A DNA stretch of 53,824 nt. Origin: Bacteroidota bacterium. Lineage in GTDB: Bacteria > Bacteroidota > Rhodothermia > Rhodothermales > Bin80. Made by a program: the position numbers and the translations under genes. The first letter of the stretch is position 1, and the number at the start of each line of letters is the position of its first letter. The notes below the pieces were generated by a model. That model ran no database searches. It was not told the DNA's origin and was given only the letters and a program-made list of their open reading frames with translations. Positions 9,776-18,193 of the stretch are shown here, piece after piece. Where the stretch lies: contig JAPOTE010000029.1 in NCBI GenBank assembly GCA_026709335.1, forward strand, positions 1-53,824. The letters are read 5' to 3'.

Positions 9776-10267
9776 CTAACTTACCACAAGGACTCCTCGC
9801 ATTGCTGCATAATGTCCAGGGTAGGTGCAGATGAAGAGATGCACACCAGGCTCTGAGGGAGCTGTGAAGGTTACCTGAACAGTCTCACCGGGTTGCGCCA
9901 TTGGGGTTGCAGCCAGTATGGCTTCATCCTCCGGAAGATATCCTTTGGCCTCCCCGGCCATGATTGCCTGCATGCCAACGCGATTCGCATCCTCTTCACT
10001 ATTGCTCGTGAGTATGACGACATTATGCACCATCGTAGGAAGAGTGGCAATGTTCTCCAGAATCAGAGTTACTTCCTGTCCGACTGAAACATTGATGGAA
10101 TCAACTTCGAACTTCATCTGCTCTCCGGCAGGGCGAACAATAATTTCGGAACCTGTTAATTCCGTTGACGATTCCGCCACCTCAGAATAAGTAGTATCTC
10201 CACCACCACATGCTACAAATGTCAAGGCAACGAATAAACACAGAACTGAGAATAACAAAGATTTCAT
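9776..10267 (-). CDS. Lipoprotein cupredoxin (azurin/plastocyanin-like)
   Basis: Starting at the ATG at 10267 gives 163 residues with a lipobox (FVAC, C20) and then a blue-copper domain. The type-1 copper ligands are present in the right order: H81 (MVHNVV), then C147, H152 and M156 in FICTYPGHYAAM. This is the azurin-like pattern of His, Cys, His and Met. It should be a membrane-tethered electron carrier on the periplasmic side, possibly donating to a terminal oxidase or multicopper enzyme. An upstream in-frame start at 10300 would add 11 residues before the signal peptide and is less likely. It converges with the sulfatase at 7880-9607. No redox partner is adjacent. Confidence 0.85.
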   Translation of the reverse strand: MKSLLFSVLCLFVALTFVACGGGDTTYSEVAESSTELTGSEIIVRPAGEQMKFEVDSINVSVGQEVTLILENIATLPTMVHNVVILTSNSEEDANRVGMQAIMAGEAKGYLPEDEAILAATPMAQPGETVQVTFTAPSEPGVHLFICTYPGHYAAMRGVLVVS

Positions 10268-10734
10268 TATGATATTAGATAAGATTACAAATTGTATCAA
10301 TTGCTTACCGTTTTCACGGCGATGCCAAATATACGACCTATATTCCGGTGCTTAGATAAAAACAGTGATTTTTTGTAAAATCTCTTTTTCTCTGTACTCA
10401 CTGACAGGTATGCTCTGTTCAAAAATGCCAGGGTAAAACACTAGTATTTGAGAGTGACGTCTTGCGATCCTTTGTCTAGTCCGGATTATGAATTTCTCGA
10501 AAGCGGTCATAATCGATCCCCTCACTGCATCATAATTCAGGTTATCATGGTTTCATATTTGGCGAACTATTGCCGCAAGCGACTATTCTTCTGAAGACTA
10601 CTTGATGCAAGGATCGATCAAGAAATTGTAACCTTTTGTCCTTACCATTGATTGTTGTCATGCAAAAGTATAAAGAGTCTCTTACAAAATCTCTTTTCCG
10701 GACAGGAAAGACCCTCACAGGTATCCTCAGAGCA
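10268..10734. other. Divergent intergenic region with repeat-like segments
   Basis: No convincing gene lies between the cupredoxin and the second sulfatase. About 10374-10420 (AAAATCTCTTTT, then ACAGGTAT-CTC) resembles the repeat copy at 10669-10778, suggesting a second degenerate copy. Promoters for both divergent genes must lie here, but no sigma-factor box is clear enough to call. Confidence 0.4.
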
Positions 10735-10778
10735 ATGTATATGTCCAATCTCGGGAATTTTGCAAGGGGCTCTTTATA
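10669..10778. repeat. Foldable intergenic repeat, copy A
   Basis: About 110 bases bounded by the exact inverted pair TATAAAGAG (10669-10677) and CTCTTTATA (10770-10778). Inside is a second pair, CTTACAAAAT (10681-10690) with ATTTTGCAAG (10757-10766), pairing at 9 of 10 positions, and a local hairpin TTTTCC/GGAAAG (10694-10710). The middle is closely similar to 21589-21676 (copy B). It overlaps the probable start codon and signal-peptide beginning of the sulfatase gene. It may be a mobile intergenic repeat or a structured 5' leader. Confidence 0.5.
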
Positions 10779-12201
10779 TCTCCCGTTATTACTTGTTGTG
10801 GCAAGTTGTTCCACTAAATCGATCACTGCCCCCCCTACTCCTCCAAATGTAGTAATCATGTTCGTAGATGATATGGGCTATGGAGATACAGGTGTGTATG
10901 GTCTGGAGGCCTATGCGACTCCGAATCTTGATCGTATGGCGAGTGAGGGGGTTTATTTTACAGATTTTTATGTAAGTCAGGCTGTCTGTTCTGCATCTCG
11001 AGCCTCACTCTTGACTGGAAACTACGCAAATCGTATCGGAATCCACGGCGCCCTGGGCCCTGGAAATACTCACGGGATTAACAAAAATGAAGTGACCCTC
11101 GGTGAATTATTCAAGGAAAAAGGCTATGCTACCGCGGTATACGGAAAATGGCATCTTGGACATCATCCGGATTTCCTTCCTCTGGAACATGGGTTTGATG
11201 ATTTTTACGGGATTCCCTATTCAAATGACATGTGGCCTTTTCACCCCGAAAACCCTGATGCCTGGGGCGACTTGCCCACGATTGAAAGGGATTCAATTGT
11301 TGGGTATAATACGGATCAAACCCGATTCACCACAGATTTTACGCGACGCAGTACAGAATTCATTCAATCTCAGGTATCTGCCAATCGCCCTTTTTTCCTC
11401 TATATCGCTCACCCCATGCCACATGTGCCTCTGTTTGTCTCCAAAGAACGTAGCGGTTTAAGTGGTGCAGGCCTCTATGGAGATGTGATCCATGAAATTG
11501 ACTGGTCCATAGGAGAAATTCTAAAGACCTTGCAAGAAACAGAGGTAGATGACAATACACTGGTTCTGTTCGCAAGTGACAATGGACCTTGGCTGAGCTA
11601 CGGCAATCACGCTGGTAGCACAGGTGATCTACGTGAAGGAAAGGGAACCGCATGGGAGGGAGGAGTAAGAGTTCCGTTTATAGCTCGCTGGCCAAACGTA
11701 ATCCCCGAAGGGATTACGGTAAATACGCCTGCAATGACCATTGATCTCTTTCCCACATTGGCTCATCTAATTAATGCACCGTTGCCTGAACACCCTATTG
11801 ATGGCCGAAATATCTGGCCACTCATGACAGGAAAGAGTGACATTTCTCCTCAGAAAGCATACTTCTTCTGGTATAAAAGGAATGAATTGCATGCCGTTCG
11901 AAGCGGACGCTGGAAACTTTATTTTCCTCACAGTTATCGAACCATGAAAGGCCAGAGTCCGGGAGCTGATGGGATCCCCGGGAAATATATAAGCAGAGAT
12001 ACAAATCTGGAACTCTATGACCTTGTTGCAGATATTGGAGAATATCAGGATCTATCCAGCGCCTATCCGGAGATAGTTGATCAACTGAGCGCTCTGGCAG
12101 ATAGTATGAGAGAAGTTCTGGGAGACCAGTTGCGCGGGATTGAGGGTTCCCAGATTCGCCAACCCGGACGAGTTGATTCAAGCTCATATACTCACCCTTA
12201 G
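10735..12201 (+). CDS. Lipoprotein arylsulfatase (GALNS-like)
   Basis: A family S1 sulfatase of 488 residues if started at the ATG at 10735, which places MYMSNLGNFARGS before the hydrophobic LYLPLLLVVASC lipobox. An in-frame TTG at 10636 or ATG at 10660 would give an unusually long leader. Motifs: MFVDDMGYGD (metal aspartates), CSASR with the cysteine converted to formylglycine, YGKWHLGH, FASDNGPW and the GGVRVPFIARWP block. The overall pattern resembles arylsulfatase A and N-acetylgalactosamine-6-sulfatase types and differs from the other two sulfatases here. It would desulfate glycans or aryl sulfates outside the cytoplasm. Repeat copy A runs through its start, so translation initiation may depend on that structure. 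Confidence 0.8.
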   Translation: MYMSNLGNFARGSLYLPLLLVVASCSTKSITAPPTPPNVVIMFVDDMGYGDTGVYGLEAYATPNLDRMASEGVYFTDFYVSQAVCSASRASLLTGNYANRIGIHGALGPGNTHGINKNEVTLGELFKEKGYATAVYGKWHLGHHPDFLPLEHGFDDFYGIPYSNDMWPFHPENPDAWGDLPTIERDSIVGYNTDQTRFTTDFTRRSTEFIQSQVSANRPFFLYIAHPMPHVPLFVSKERSGLSGAGLYGDVIHEIDWSIGEILKTLQETEVDDNTLVLFASDNGPWLSYGNHAGSTGDLREGKGTAWEGGVRVPFIARWPNVIPEGITVNTPAMTIDLFPTLAHLINAPLPEHPIDGRNIWPLMTGKSDISPQKAYFFWYKRNELHAVRSGRWKLYFPHSYRTMKGQSPGADGIPGKYISRDTNLELYDLVADIGEYQDLSSAYPEIVDQLSALADSMREVLGDQLRGIEGSQIRQPGRVDSSSYTHP

Positions 12202-12281
12202 TCGAACTTTTTGGTGTCAGCGCTTCCATCAGCCCGATAAGGCACTTCAACCTTAAATGATTTGAAATTGGAAAACTCTAT

Positions 12282-13748
12282 ATGTCAATGAAACGTAAAC
12301 AGGCCTCCGATATTGGTGTGATCGGCCTGGCTGTCATGGGACAGAACCTGGTCTTGAACATAAATGATCGGGGATTTACTGTAACTGTGTACAATCGTAC
12401 GATCTCCACGATGGAACGCTTCCTTGCCGGACCGGCTATGAACCGATCCATTCATGGATCCCATTCACTTCAAGAACTGGTTGCCTCACTCAAGCGGCCT
12501 CGACGAATCATGCTCATGGTCAAGGCAGGTGTGATCGTTGATCAGACGATTTCCAGTTTAATTCCCCTTTTAGAACCCGGTGATATTATTATTGATGGAG
12601 GAAATTCCTATTATCAGGATACGATCCGACGTACAAAAGAAGTAGAAGCAAAAGGATTATTATTCATTGGAACCGGCGTTTCTGGTGGCGAAGAAGGTGC
12701 TCGAACCGGACCGAGCATTATGCCGGGAGGCAGCATTGCAGCGTGGCCTCATGTTCGGCCAATCTTTCAAAGTATCGCCGCAAAAATCGGAGAAGCCCCC
12801 TGCTGTGAATGGCTCGGCCCAAACGGTGCCGGTCATTTTGTCAAAATGGTTCATAATGGAATTGAATATGGTGATATGCAAATTATCGCTGAATCCTACC
12901 ATATCATGAAGAAACTATTAGGGTTTTCCAACCTGGAAATGCAACAGGTCTATGGAAAATGGAATAAGGGAAAGCTTGATTCATATCTGATTCAGATTAC
13001 AAGTGATATTATGGGGCACCAGGAATCGGATGGGCAATTTACTCTGGACAGTATCCTTGATTGTGCAGGCCAAAAAGGCACAGGAAAGTGGACAGTAGCA
13101 AGCGCGCTGGATCAGGGAATTCCACTTACATTGATTGGAGAAGCCGTCTTCTCACGCTTCCTTTCCTCCCTGACTACCGAGCGTTCTCATGCCTCGGAAA
13201 TACTTCCTGGACCTACCTTGGAATTCAATAAAAACCAGATCATCTCTTTGATGCGGGATCTGCATGATGCAGTATATGCAGCAAAAATCGTGTCCTACGC
13301 ACAAGGCTATATGCTTCTTCGCGCAGCGGCTGAAGAATATAACTGGCCTCTGGATTATGGCAACATTGCTTTAATGTGGCGAGGCGGATGCATTATTCGT
13401 TCCGTATTCCTGGGGAAGATCAAGGATGCCTTTGACGTGAATCCGGATCTGGAGAATATCCTGTTGGCACCTTACTTTGTCCAAGCGCTGTCTGATGCTC
13501 AGAAAGCGTGGCGTCGAGTCGTTGCAACGGTGGCTGAATATGGCATTGCGGCCCCGGCCCTTAGCGGGGCACTCTCCTTTTATGACGGATATCGAAATGC
13601 TCAAAGCCCTGCGAATCTTATTCAAGCACAACGGGATTATTTTGGAGCTCATACCTACGAGCGGACGGATAAACCTCGGGGTACATTTTTTCATACGAAC
13701 TGGACTGGCTCCGGAGGGGTTGTAACTGCTGGATCTTATGATGCCTGA
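12282..13748 (+). CDS. gnd: 6-phosphogluconate dehydrogenase, decarboxylating
   Basis: A 488-residue cytoplasmic enzyme of the pentose phosphate pathway that converts 6-phosphogluconate to ribulose 5-phosphate, CO2 and NAD(P)H. Visible motifs: GLAVMGQNLVLN (nucleotide fold), NRT for cofactor, GTGVSGGEEGARTGPSIMPG, the catalytic HFVKMVHNGIEYGDMQ with its lysine, and the C-terminal substrate tail YERTDKPRGTFFHTNWTGSG. The length fits the long GndA type. It overlaps the following nucleoside hydrolase by 11 bases, indicating an operon. Together they would link ribose from nucleosides and the pentose phosphate pool. Confidence 0.95.
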   Translation: MSMKRKQASDIGVIGLAVMGQNLVLNINDRGFTVTVYNRTISTMERFLAGPAMNRSIHGSHSLQELVASLKRPRRIMLMVKAGVIVDQTISSLIPLLEPGDIIIDGGNSYYQDTIRRTKEVEAKGLLFIGTGVSGGEEGARTGPSIMPGGSIAAWPHVRPIFQSIAAKIGEAPCCEWLGPNGAGHFVKMVHNGIEYGDMQIIAESYHIMKKLLGFSNLEMQQVYGKWNKGKLDSYLIQITSDIMGHQESDGQFTLDSILDCAGQKGTGKWTVASALDQGIPLTLIGEAVFSRFLSSLTTERSHASEILPGPTLEFNKNQIISLMRDLHDAVYAAKIVSYAQGYMLLRAAAEEYNWPLDYGNIALMWRGGCIIRSVFLGKIKDAFDVNPDLENILLAPYFVQALSDAQKAWRRVVATVAEYGIAAPALSGALSFYDGYRNAQSPANLIQAQRDYFGAHTYERTDKPRGTFFHTNWTGSGGVVTAGSYDA

Positions 13749-14694
13749 TACACTTTCCAATCGCGTGATCATTGATACCGATGCCGGGCCGGACGACCTT
13801 CTGGCACTTGGATATTTGCTTATCCACCCAACTATTGAGGTTGAAGCAATTACGGTGGCGTATGGTCTTGCCAATCCTGAGCGCGCTGCAACCAATATTG
13901 CCCGTATTATTGCGGCGTTTGCAAAAGGGCATATTCCGGTTTATGTCGGTCACAAGAAACCGTCTATCGGGAATGCTGCCTATCCCCGACGCTGGCGCAC
14001 GCTTTCAAACGAGCTTCCGGGAGTCAGTCTTCCAAAAGCTTTCATTCCCCCCGAAGAGGAGCATGCAGTCTCTTTCCTGCAACGCAGACTATCCCGGGGA
14101 TCTCGTCCAGTTCGGGTGCTGGCACTTGGTGCACTGACAAACCTGACAAATTTGACCCGATCTTCGGCTCCCGCACTGCAGGACTTGGTTATCATGGGTG
14201 GAGCAATCAACGTACCAGGAAATGTACAGGATTCGGACGAATTCGTCTCACCGACGACAAAAGCTGAATGGAATTTCTTTGTAGATCCGCTGGCAGCTTC
14301 AAAGGTATTCTCCTCTGACTTACCCATCACATTGATCCCCCTGGATGCGACAAACCATGTACCCGTGAAAACCCCATTCATTGATCAGTTTACCAAAATG
14401 GCTCGCTGTCCGATTGGGCGTATGACAGCTCAAGTACTAGAGTCCGTGCGCCCACATGCCGAAGAAGGTGTTTTCTATGCCTGGGATCCGCTGGCAGCCG
14501 TTTATCTGGTACACCCGGAGGTCGTAAAGCTGTCCAGATTCCCTGTGATTGTACAGGCTTCCGGTCCAGATGCAGGAACTTCTCGCAAATCCAATATCGG
14601 CTCCGAATTTTCTGTCGCAATGAGTGCAGATGGAAACCTGTTCTTGGAGTGTTATACCTCACCTTTTGAGGTAACCTCCCGAGCATACAGTTGA
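13738..14694 (+). CDS. Inosine-uridine-preferring nucleoside hydrolase family protein
   Basis: A 318-residue protein with the nucleoside hydrolase signature DTDAGPDDLLALGYLL near residue 13, where the aspartate cluster binds calcium and ribose. Further family segments are ALGALTNL, the metal/substrate loop VIMGGAI and EWNFFVDPLAA. It cleaves N-ribosidic bonds of nucleosides to free base and ribose. No signal peptide is evident. The start (13738 or 13741) overlaps the end of gnd, so the two are translationally coupled. Base specificity cannot be decided from the sequence. The 163 bases after it contain no recognised gene. Confidence 0.9.
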   Translation: MMPDTLSNRVIIDTDAGPDDLLALGYLLIHPTIEVEAITVAYGLANPERAATNIARIIAAFAKGHIPVYVGHKKPSIGNAAYPRRWRTLSNELPGVSLPKAFIPPEEEHAVSFLQRRLSRGSRPVRVLALGALTNLTNLTRSSAPALQDLVIMGGAINVPGNVQDSDEFVSPTTKAEWNFFVDPLAASKVFSSDLPITLIPLDATNHVPVKTPFIDQFTKMARCPIGRMTAQVLESVRPHAEEGVFYAWDPLAAVYLVHPEVVKLSRFPVIVQASGPDAGTSRKSNIGSEFSVAMSADGNLFLECYTSPFEVTSRAYS

Positions 14695-14856
14695 AATCCT
14701 ATTCGCGAAATTTCAACATGATTTGAGGGCTAATGCCTCTTGCACATGCAACAAGGAAAGAAACCTTTCAATTCATGGAATCCTACCATGTGATTGTTCT
14801 TTCTTTCGCGACCTCAAAGAGTGATTCCGGCCACTATAGTTTCACCGGAAAAATTA

Positions 14857-15327
14857 TCACCTGCGCCAGAAGATCACTGCCAGAAACGCAATAAAGGCGG
14901 TATAGAGCGTACCTCCTAAACAGACTGATAGGATGAGATACCCGGTGTCTGTCGCTTCCTGCAGCAATGCAAAAAGAACTAGTAAACCATTATGGGTTAA
15001 CGAGACGAGCAGTGTCAATTCTACAACGCGATTGACTGACCTTTCGAAAACCTGACTATTGATGGCGTTCAGGAATCCGATCAGGAATCCAATCAGTGTT
15101 TTGATAAACATATTGATTCCCCATAACCCATAGATTGCATCCAATGCAAAACCGGACACAAATCCTGTCAGAGCTCCTTCGATCTGACCGTGACGTACGG
15201 CAGTCAACATGACATATAGCAATACAACATCCGGGGTGGCCCCCCACAGCCCTATCCGTCCAAAAAAAAGCCACTGGGACGTGACTACAACCACAATACC
15301 AATCAAGATGGGCAATGATTTTCGCAT
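14857..15327 (-). CDS. mreD: Rod shape-determining protein MreD
   Basis: A 156-residue integral membrane protein with about five spans. The sequence pattern (WGATPDVVLLYVMLTAVRHG, then GFVSGFALDAIYGLWGINMF) is characteristic of MreD. The protein works with MreB, MreC and RodA/PBP2 to position lateral wall synthesis. No mreB or mreC lies beside it, which is unusual, since these genes are normally in one cluster. Its start lies 58 bases from the divergent small membrane protein gene. The length is slightly below the usual 160-170. Confidence 0.75.
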   Translation of the reverse strand: MRKSLPILIGIVVVVTSQWLFFGRIGLWGATPDVVLLYVMLTAVRHGQIEGALTGFVSGFALDAIYGLWGINMFIKTLIGFLIGFLNAINSQVFERSVNRVVELTLLVSLTHNGLLVLFALLQEATDTGYLILSVCLGGTLYTAFIAFLAVIFWRR

Positions 15328-15384
15328 ACTACCGGAAACTTAAATGAGCCAAAATGGTGCAAGTGGTCCAGATCCCGTCAATAC

Positions 15385-15663
15385 ATGGCTCGCCCCAGAA
15401 AATCCGCTAAATCCAAACACGGTAAGCGCCGCATTAAAAAGCGCTCTATGATCCTGTCGCCCCATAACTATGTGTTAATCTCTGTAGGTGTACTGGCAAT
15501 CATCATAGGATATGCTGTTATGCGTCTGGAGAATGAGGTAGACGGGTTTCTCTCGCTTTATGTCGCTCCACTGTTGATCCTGGGAGGATACTTAGAAATC
15601 ATTTTTGCAATTCTGTGGCGCGGCTCTATTGATACAGATAATAATTCTCGCTCCGCTGGCTGA
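15385..15663 (+). CDS. Small basic two-helix membrane protein (DUF3098-like)
   Basis: A 92-residue protein with a strongly basic N-terminus (about 12 Lys/Arg in the first 21 residues), then two hydrophobic segments (about residues 29-46 and 59-77) separated by a short loop. This resembles the DUF3098 family of small Bacteroidota inner-membrane proteins of unknown function, but the match is by general pattern only. Its last 38 bases overlap, antisense, the 3' end of the NamZ gene on the other strand, so the two transcripts converge. No function should be assigned. Confidence 0.6.
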   Translation: MARPRKSAKSKHGKRRIKKRSMILSPHNYVLISVGVLAIIIGYAVMRLENEVDGFLSLYVAPLLILGGYLEIIFAILWRGSIDTDNNSRSAG

Positions 15664-16876
15664 AATCTGCAACATCTTCTTGCCATGACGCGATGATCTC
15701 CTCTGGCGTCACCGAGATTAACATTCCGGCTAGCCTGTCGGTACCAGAGAGTTTTCCAAGCCACTCCTTCCTGGTCAGGAATTCATCTGGATCCGATACT
15801 GCATGATAGTATGCATGTAGTATATGAATCCCCGTCTCTACGGGCTGATAGCTCTGACGATCGGTTATCCTGATACCCAGTCCACGGATGGCTTGACCAT
15901 TTAATTTTGGAGCAGAGTCCATGCTGGTCAAGGGTTCTGGTGTAAATTCTGCGACCTCAAAATATACGCCCGGTAGCGATTTTTCGTTGAGTACTGCAGC
16001 AATTGCGTCTCCATCTACTCCAACAGCTCCCACCTGAAGAAAGGGATTCAGGGTTCCTCGACCTTCACTTCCTGAGGTAGCCTCAAAAAAACAAGTTCCA
16101 GGATAGACCAGTGCAGTTTCAAAGTTGGGGATGTTCGGGCTGGTCGGAACCCAAGAATGCCCCGTATCGGGCCATTGCATATCTCGGGCCCACCCTTCCA
16201 TAGAAATGACCTGCAAATCCAAGGAGTCTAAGCCGGGAAGTAATGCCTCTCCTTTGATCATTTTTGCCAGTTCACCCACCGTTAAACCATGTGCAATGGG
16301 AATCGAAAACTGCCCTACAAATGATTGCTGATCCGGTTCCAATACAAAACCAGACACATAGGTTCCGGAGAGAGGGTTTGGCCGATCCAGGACGATAAAC
16401 GGGATTCCAGCCTCGGCAGCCGACTGCATGGACAGTCCCATCGTAGAGATGAACGTGTAAAACCTGGATCCCACATCCTGAATATCAAATACTAAAAGAT
16501 CCAAGCCCGAAAGCATTTCCATGGTTGGTCTCTTGTTTGCGCCATAGAGGCTATAAACCGGCGCACCGGTCAGTTGGTCAACCCCGTCTTTGACCGCCTC
16601 TCCATCCTCAACCGTGCCGCGCAGTCCATGCTCGGGTCCAAAGATAGCACCAAGTGTAACGTTCGGTGCAGCGTGTACCAAATTGATAAGATGCCCTCCT
16701 TCATGGAGTGCGGTGTGATTCACAATCAACCCCACCGTATTTCCTGCCAGTTGCTCAAAGTCTGATTCAACCAAGACTTCTATACCCGTTCGGACGGGCG
16801 TCTTTTGAGCAAAAACGAGGGTATCGTCCAATGAAAAGATCAGCAAACCGAGAATAAATGGGAACCAGTACTTCAT
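15626..16876 (-). CDS. namZ: Exported exo-beta-N-acetylmuramidase (NamZ, DUF1343)
   Basis: A 416-residue DUF1343 protein. A signal peptide of about 23 residues (ending VFA) directs export. Family blocks: [44 protein letters not shown] and DRPNPLSG. Characterised NamZ enzymes remove MurNAc from the non-reducing end of peptidoglycan fragments, so a periplasmic role in wall recycling or in feeding on wall debris is expected. Its ATG overlaps the ndk stop codon (ATGA at 16873-16876), so it is cotranslated with ndk. The 3' end overlaps the convergent small membrane protein gene by 38 bases. Confidence 0.9.
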   Translation of the reverse strand: MKYWFPFILGLLIFSLDDTLVFAQKTPVRTGIEVLVESDFEQLAGNTVGLIVNHTALHEGGHLINLVHAAPNVTLGAIFGPEHGLRGTVEDGEAVKDGVDQLTGAPVYSLYGANKRPTMEMLSGLDLLVFDIQDVGSRFYTFISTMGLSMQSAAEAGIPFIVLDRPNPLSGTYVSGFVLEPDQQSFVGQFSIPIAHGLTVGELAKMIKGEALLPGLDSLDLQVISMEGWARDMQWPDTGHSWVPTSPNIPNFETALVYPGTCFFEATSGSEGRGTLNPFLQVGAVGVDGDAIAAVLNEKSLPGVYFEVAEFTPEPLTSMDSAPKLNGQAIRGLGIRITDRQSYQPVETGIHILHAYYHAVSDPDEFLTRKEWLGKLSGTDRLAGMLISVTPEEIIASWQEDVADFSQRSENYYLYQ

Positions 16877-17304
16877 TTGGCATCAAGAGGTATGCCTGAC
16901 GCTCCAAAAAAGTATTCAATTTCTTTCCGGGCATTTTCAGGGGAATCCGAACCGTGGACTATATTCTCACCCTTGTTGTCTGCATAAAGCTTGCGAATCG
17001 TTCCCTCATCAGCATCCTCAGGATCGGTCGCTCCGATCAAAGTTCGAAAATCTTCCACGGCATCATTTTTCTCGAGGACGATTGGCACACAGGGCCCACT
17101 TGTCATAAAATCAACCAGATCGTTAAAAAACGGGCGTTCCCGATGAACATCGTAGAATCCCTCTGCATGTTCCCGTGTAAGTTGCATCATTTGTAATGCG
17201 CAGATCTTAAATCCTGCATCTTCTATCCTTCGCAGAACCTTTCCGATGAAGTTTTTACGTACACAATCAGGCTTTAGAATCGCAAGTGTGCGATGATATG
17301 TCAT
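16873..17304 (-). CDS. ndk: Nucleoside diphosphate kinase
   Basis: Starting at the ATG at 17304 gives 143 residues, the normal size. An in-frame start at 17385 would add 27 residues before the conserved opening [11 protein letters not shown] and is rejected. The active-site phospho-histidine is in [20 protein letters not shown], and the RPFF and GATDP motifs are present. It transfers gamma-phosphate between nucleoside tri- and diphosphates in the cytoplasm. It overlaps namZ by 4 bases at its 3' end. Confidence 0.95.
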   Translation of the reverse strand: MTYHRTLAILKPDCVRKNFIGKVLRRIEDAGFKICALQMMQLTREHAEGFYDVHRERPFFNDLVDFMTSGPCVPIVLEKNDAVEDFRTLIGATDPEDADEGTIRKLYADNKGENIVHGSDSPENARKEIEYFFGASGIPLDAK

Positions 17305-17399
17305 TGATTTGGATAGTTGAGTTAAACAATTATTGGATCTTGGTATCATACAGTAAAATCTACACCAAGAATGGGGAGTTACCAAATTCTTTCTGAATT

Positions 17400-17615
17400 A
17401 TCCGGCTTGAAACTTGACAGGAAGCTTTTCTCACGGAAACCACCGGTATCGATATACTACCCATGCGGTTTTTACTGATGCTCATCCCTCAGGTTGTGGC
17501 AAGAATCTCATGCCACCTCTCTCTCGGAGCGGGGTTATCTCGAAAGATAAGGTTTTCAATGTCTTCGAGCGGAAAGACCCTAATCTCACCCGACATGACT
17601 GGTCGATTGTCATAT
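17400..17615. other. Non-coding or degraded stretch after the receptor fragment
   Basis: Short open frames exist on both strands but none resembles the missing receptor barrel or another protein I recognise. The sequence looks like a junction where the receptor gene was cut and foreign or decayed DNA follows. Confidence 0.35.
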
Positions 17616-18185
17616 CTAACTTACGGGAATCATTTCCGCCAGAGAAGCACAGCAAAGCCCATCTTTTCCAACACCAAAAGACCTATGAACACTTAATCTT
17701 CGCTTTAAGATTTGTGTTCTACCGGGTATGAGTTGAGTAATGCGCAAAACATCTGATTTTCCCAATAGTGTGGGCAGGTTTTCTATATCCTGCACTGGAA
17801 TTGTCACTCCACTCATTTGTGTGCTCTGCAGTGCTGATTCAGCCATCGCTGTAACTTCCGCCTCCCCCAGAAATAACGCCGACGGATCAAGTGTAATGTT
17901 AAAAACATAGTCTTCGCGGGAGAAGAACATGAATTCCCGTGTACTGTATGCGACATGACTGACGATCACTTTCACACTGCCTCCCCTTAGTGGTAGGCTA
18001 TAATAGCCGTACTGATTCGTAGTCGTTTCCACCTCTTGGGCGATCACATATAGCGTAGCCCCGACGATCAGTTCTCCAGTTTCCGAATCCGTGACGATTC
18101 CACTGACCGTAATCAAACTTTCCTGGGCCGTGGCACCAAATACGCAAAAACATACTGCAAGCAGATCTATTCCAGGTTTCTGCAT
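17616..18185 (-). pseudogene. Truncated TonB-dependent receptor N-terminus
   Basis: The open frame encodes 189 residues: a signal peptide ending in ATAQ, a carboxypeptidase-regulatory-like domain (GIVTDSETGELIVGATLYV, residues ~30-115) and the start of a TonB plug (DIENLPTLLGKSDVLRITQL, then IPG). Intact receptors continue for 600-900 residues from this point, but here homology ends at QLIPG and a stop follows about 35 codons later. It sits 8 bases behind the sulfatase of the same strand, suggesting it was once a polymer-uptake receptor of that operon. The sequence at 17400-17615 shows no continuation that I recognise in any frame. Confidence 0.7.
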
Positions 18186-18193
18186 CCCCCGGA

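Noticed and set aside
17414-17731. 105-codon plus-strand frame opposite the receptor fragment
   Set aside because: It overlaps recognisable receptor coding sequence antisense and lies partly in degraded DNA. No protein features are seen.
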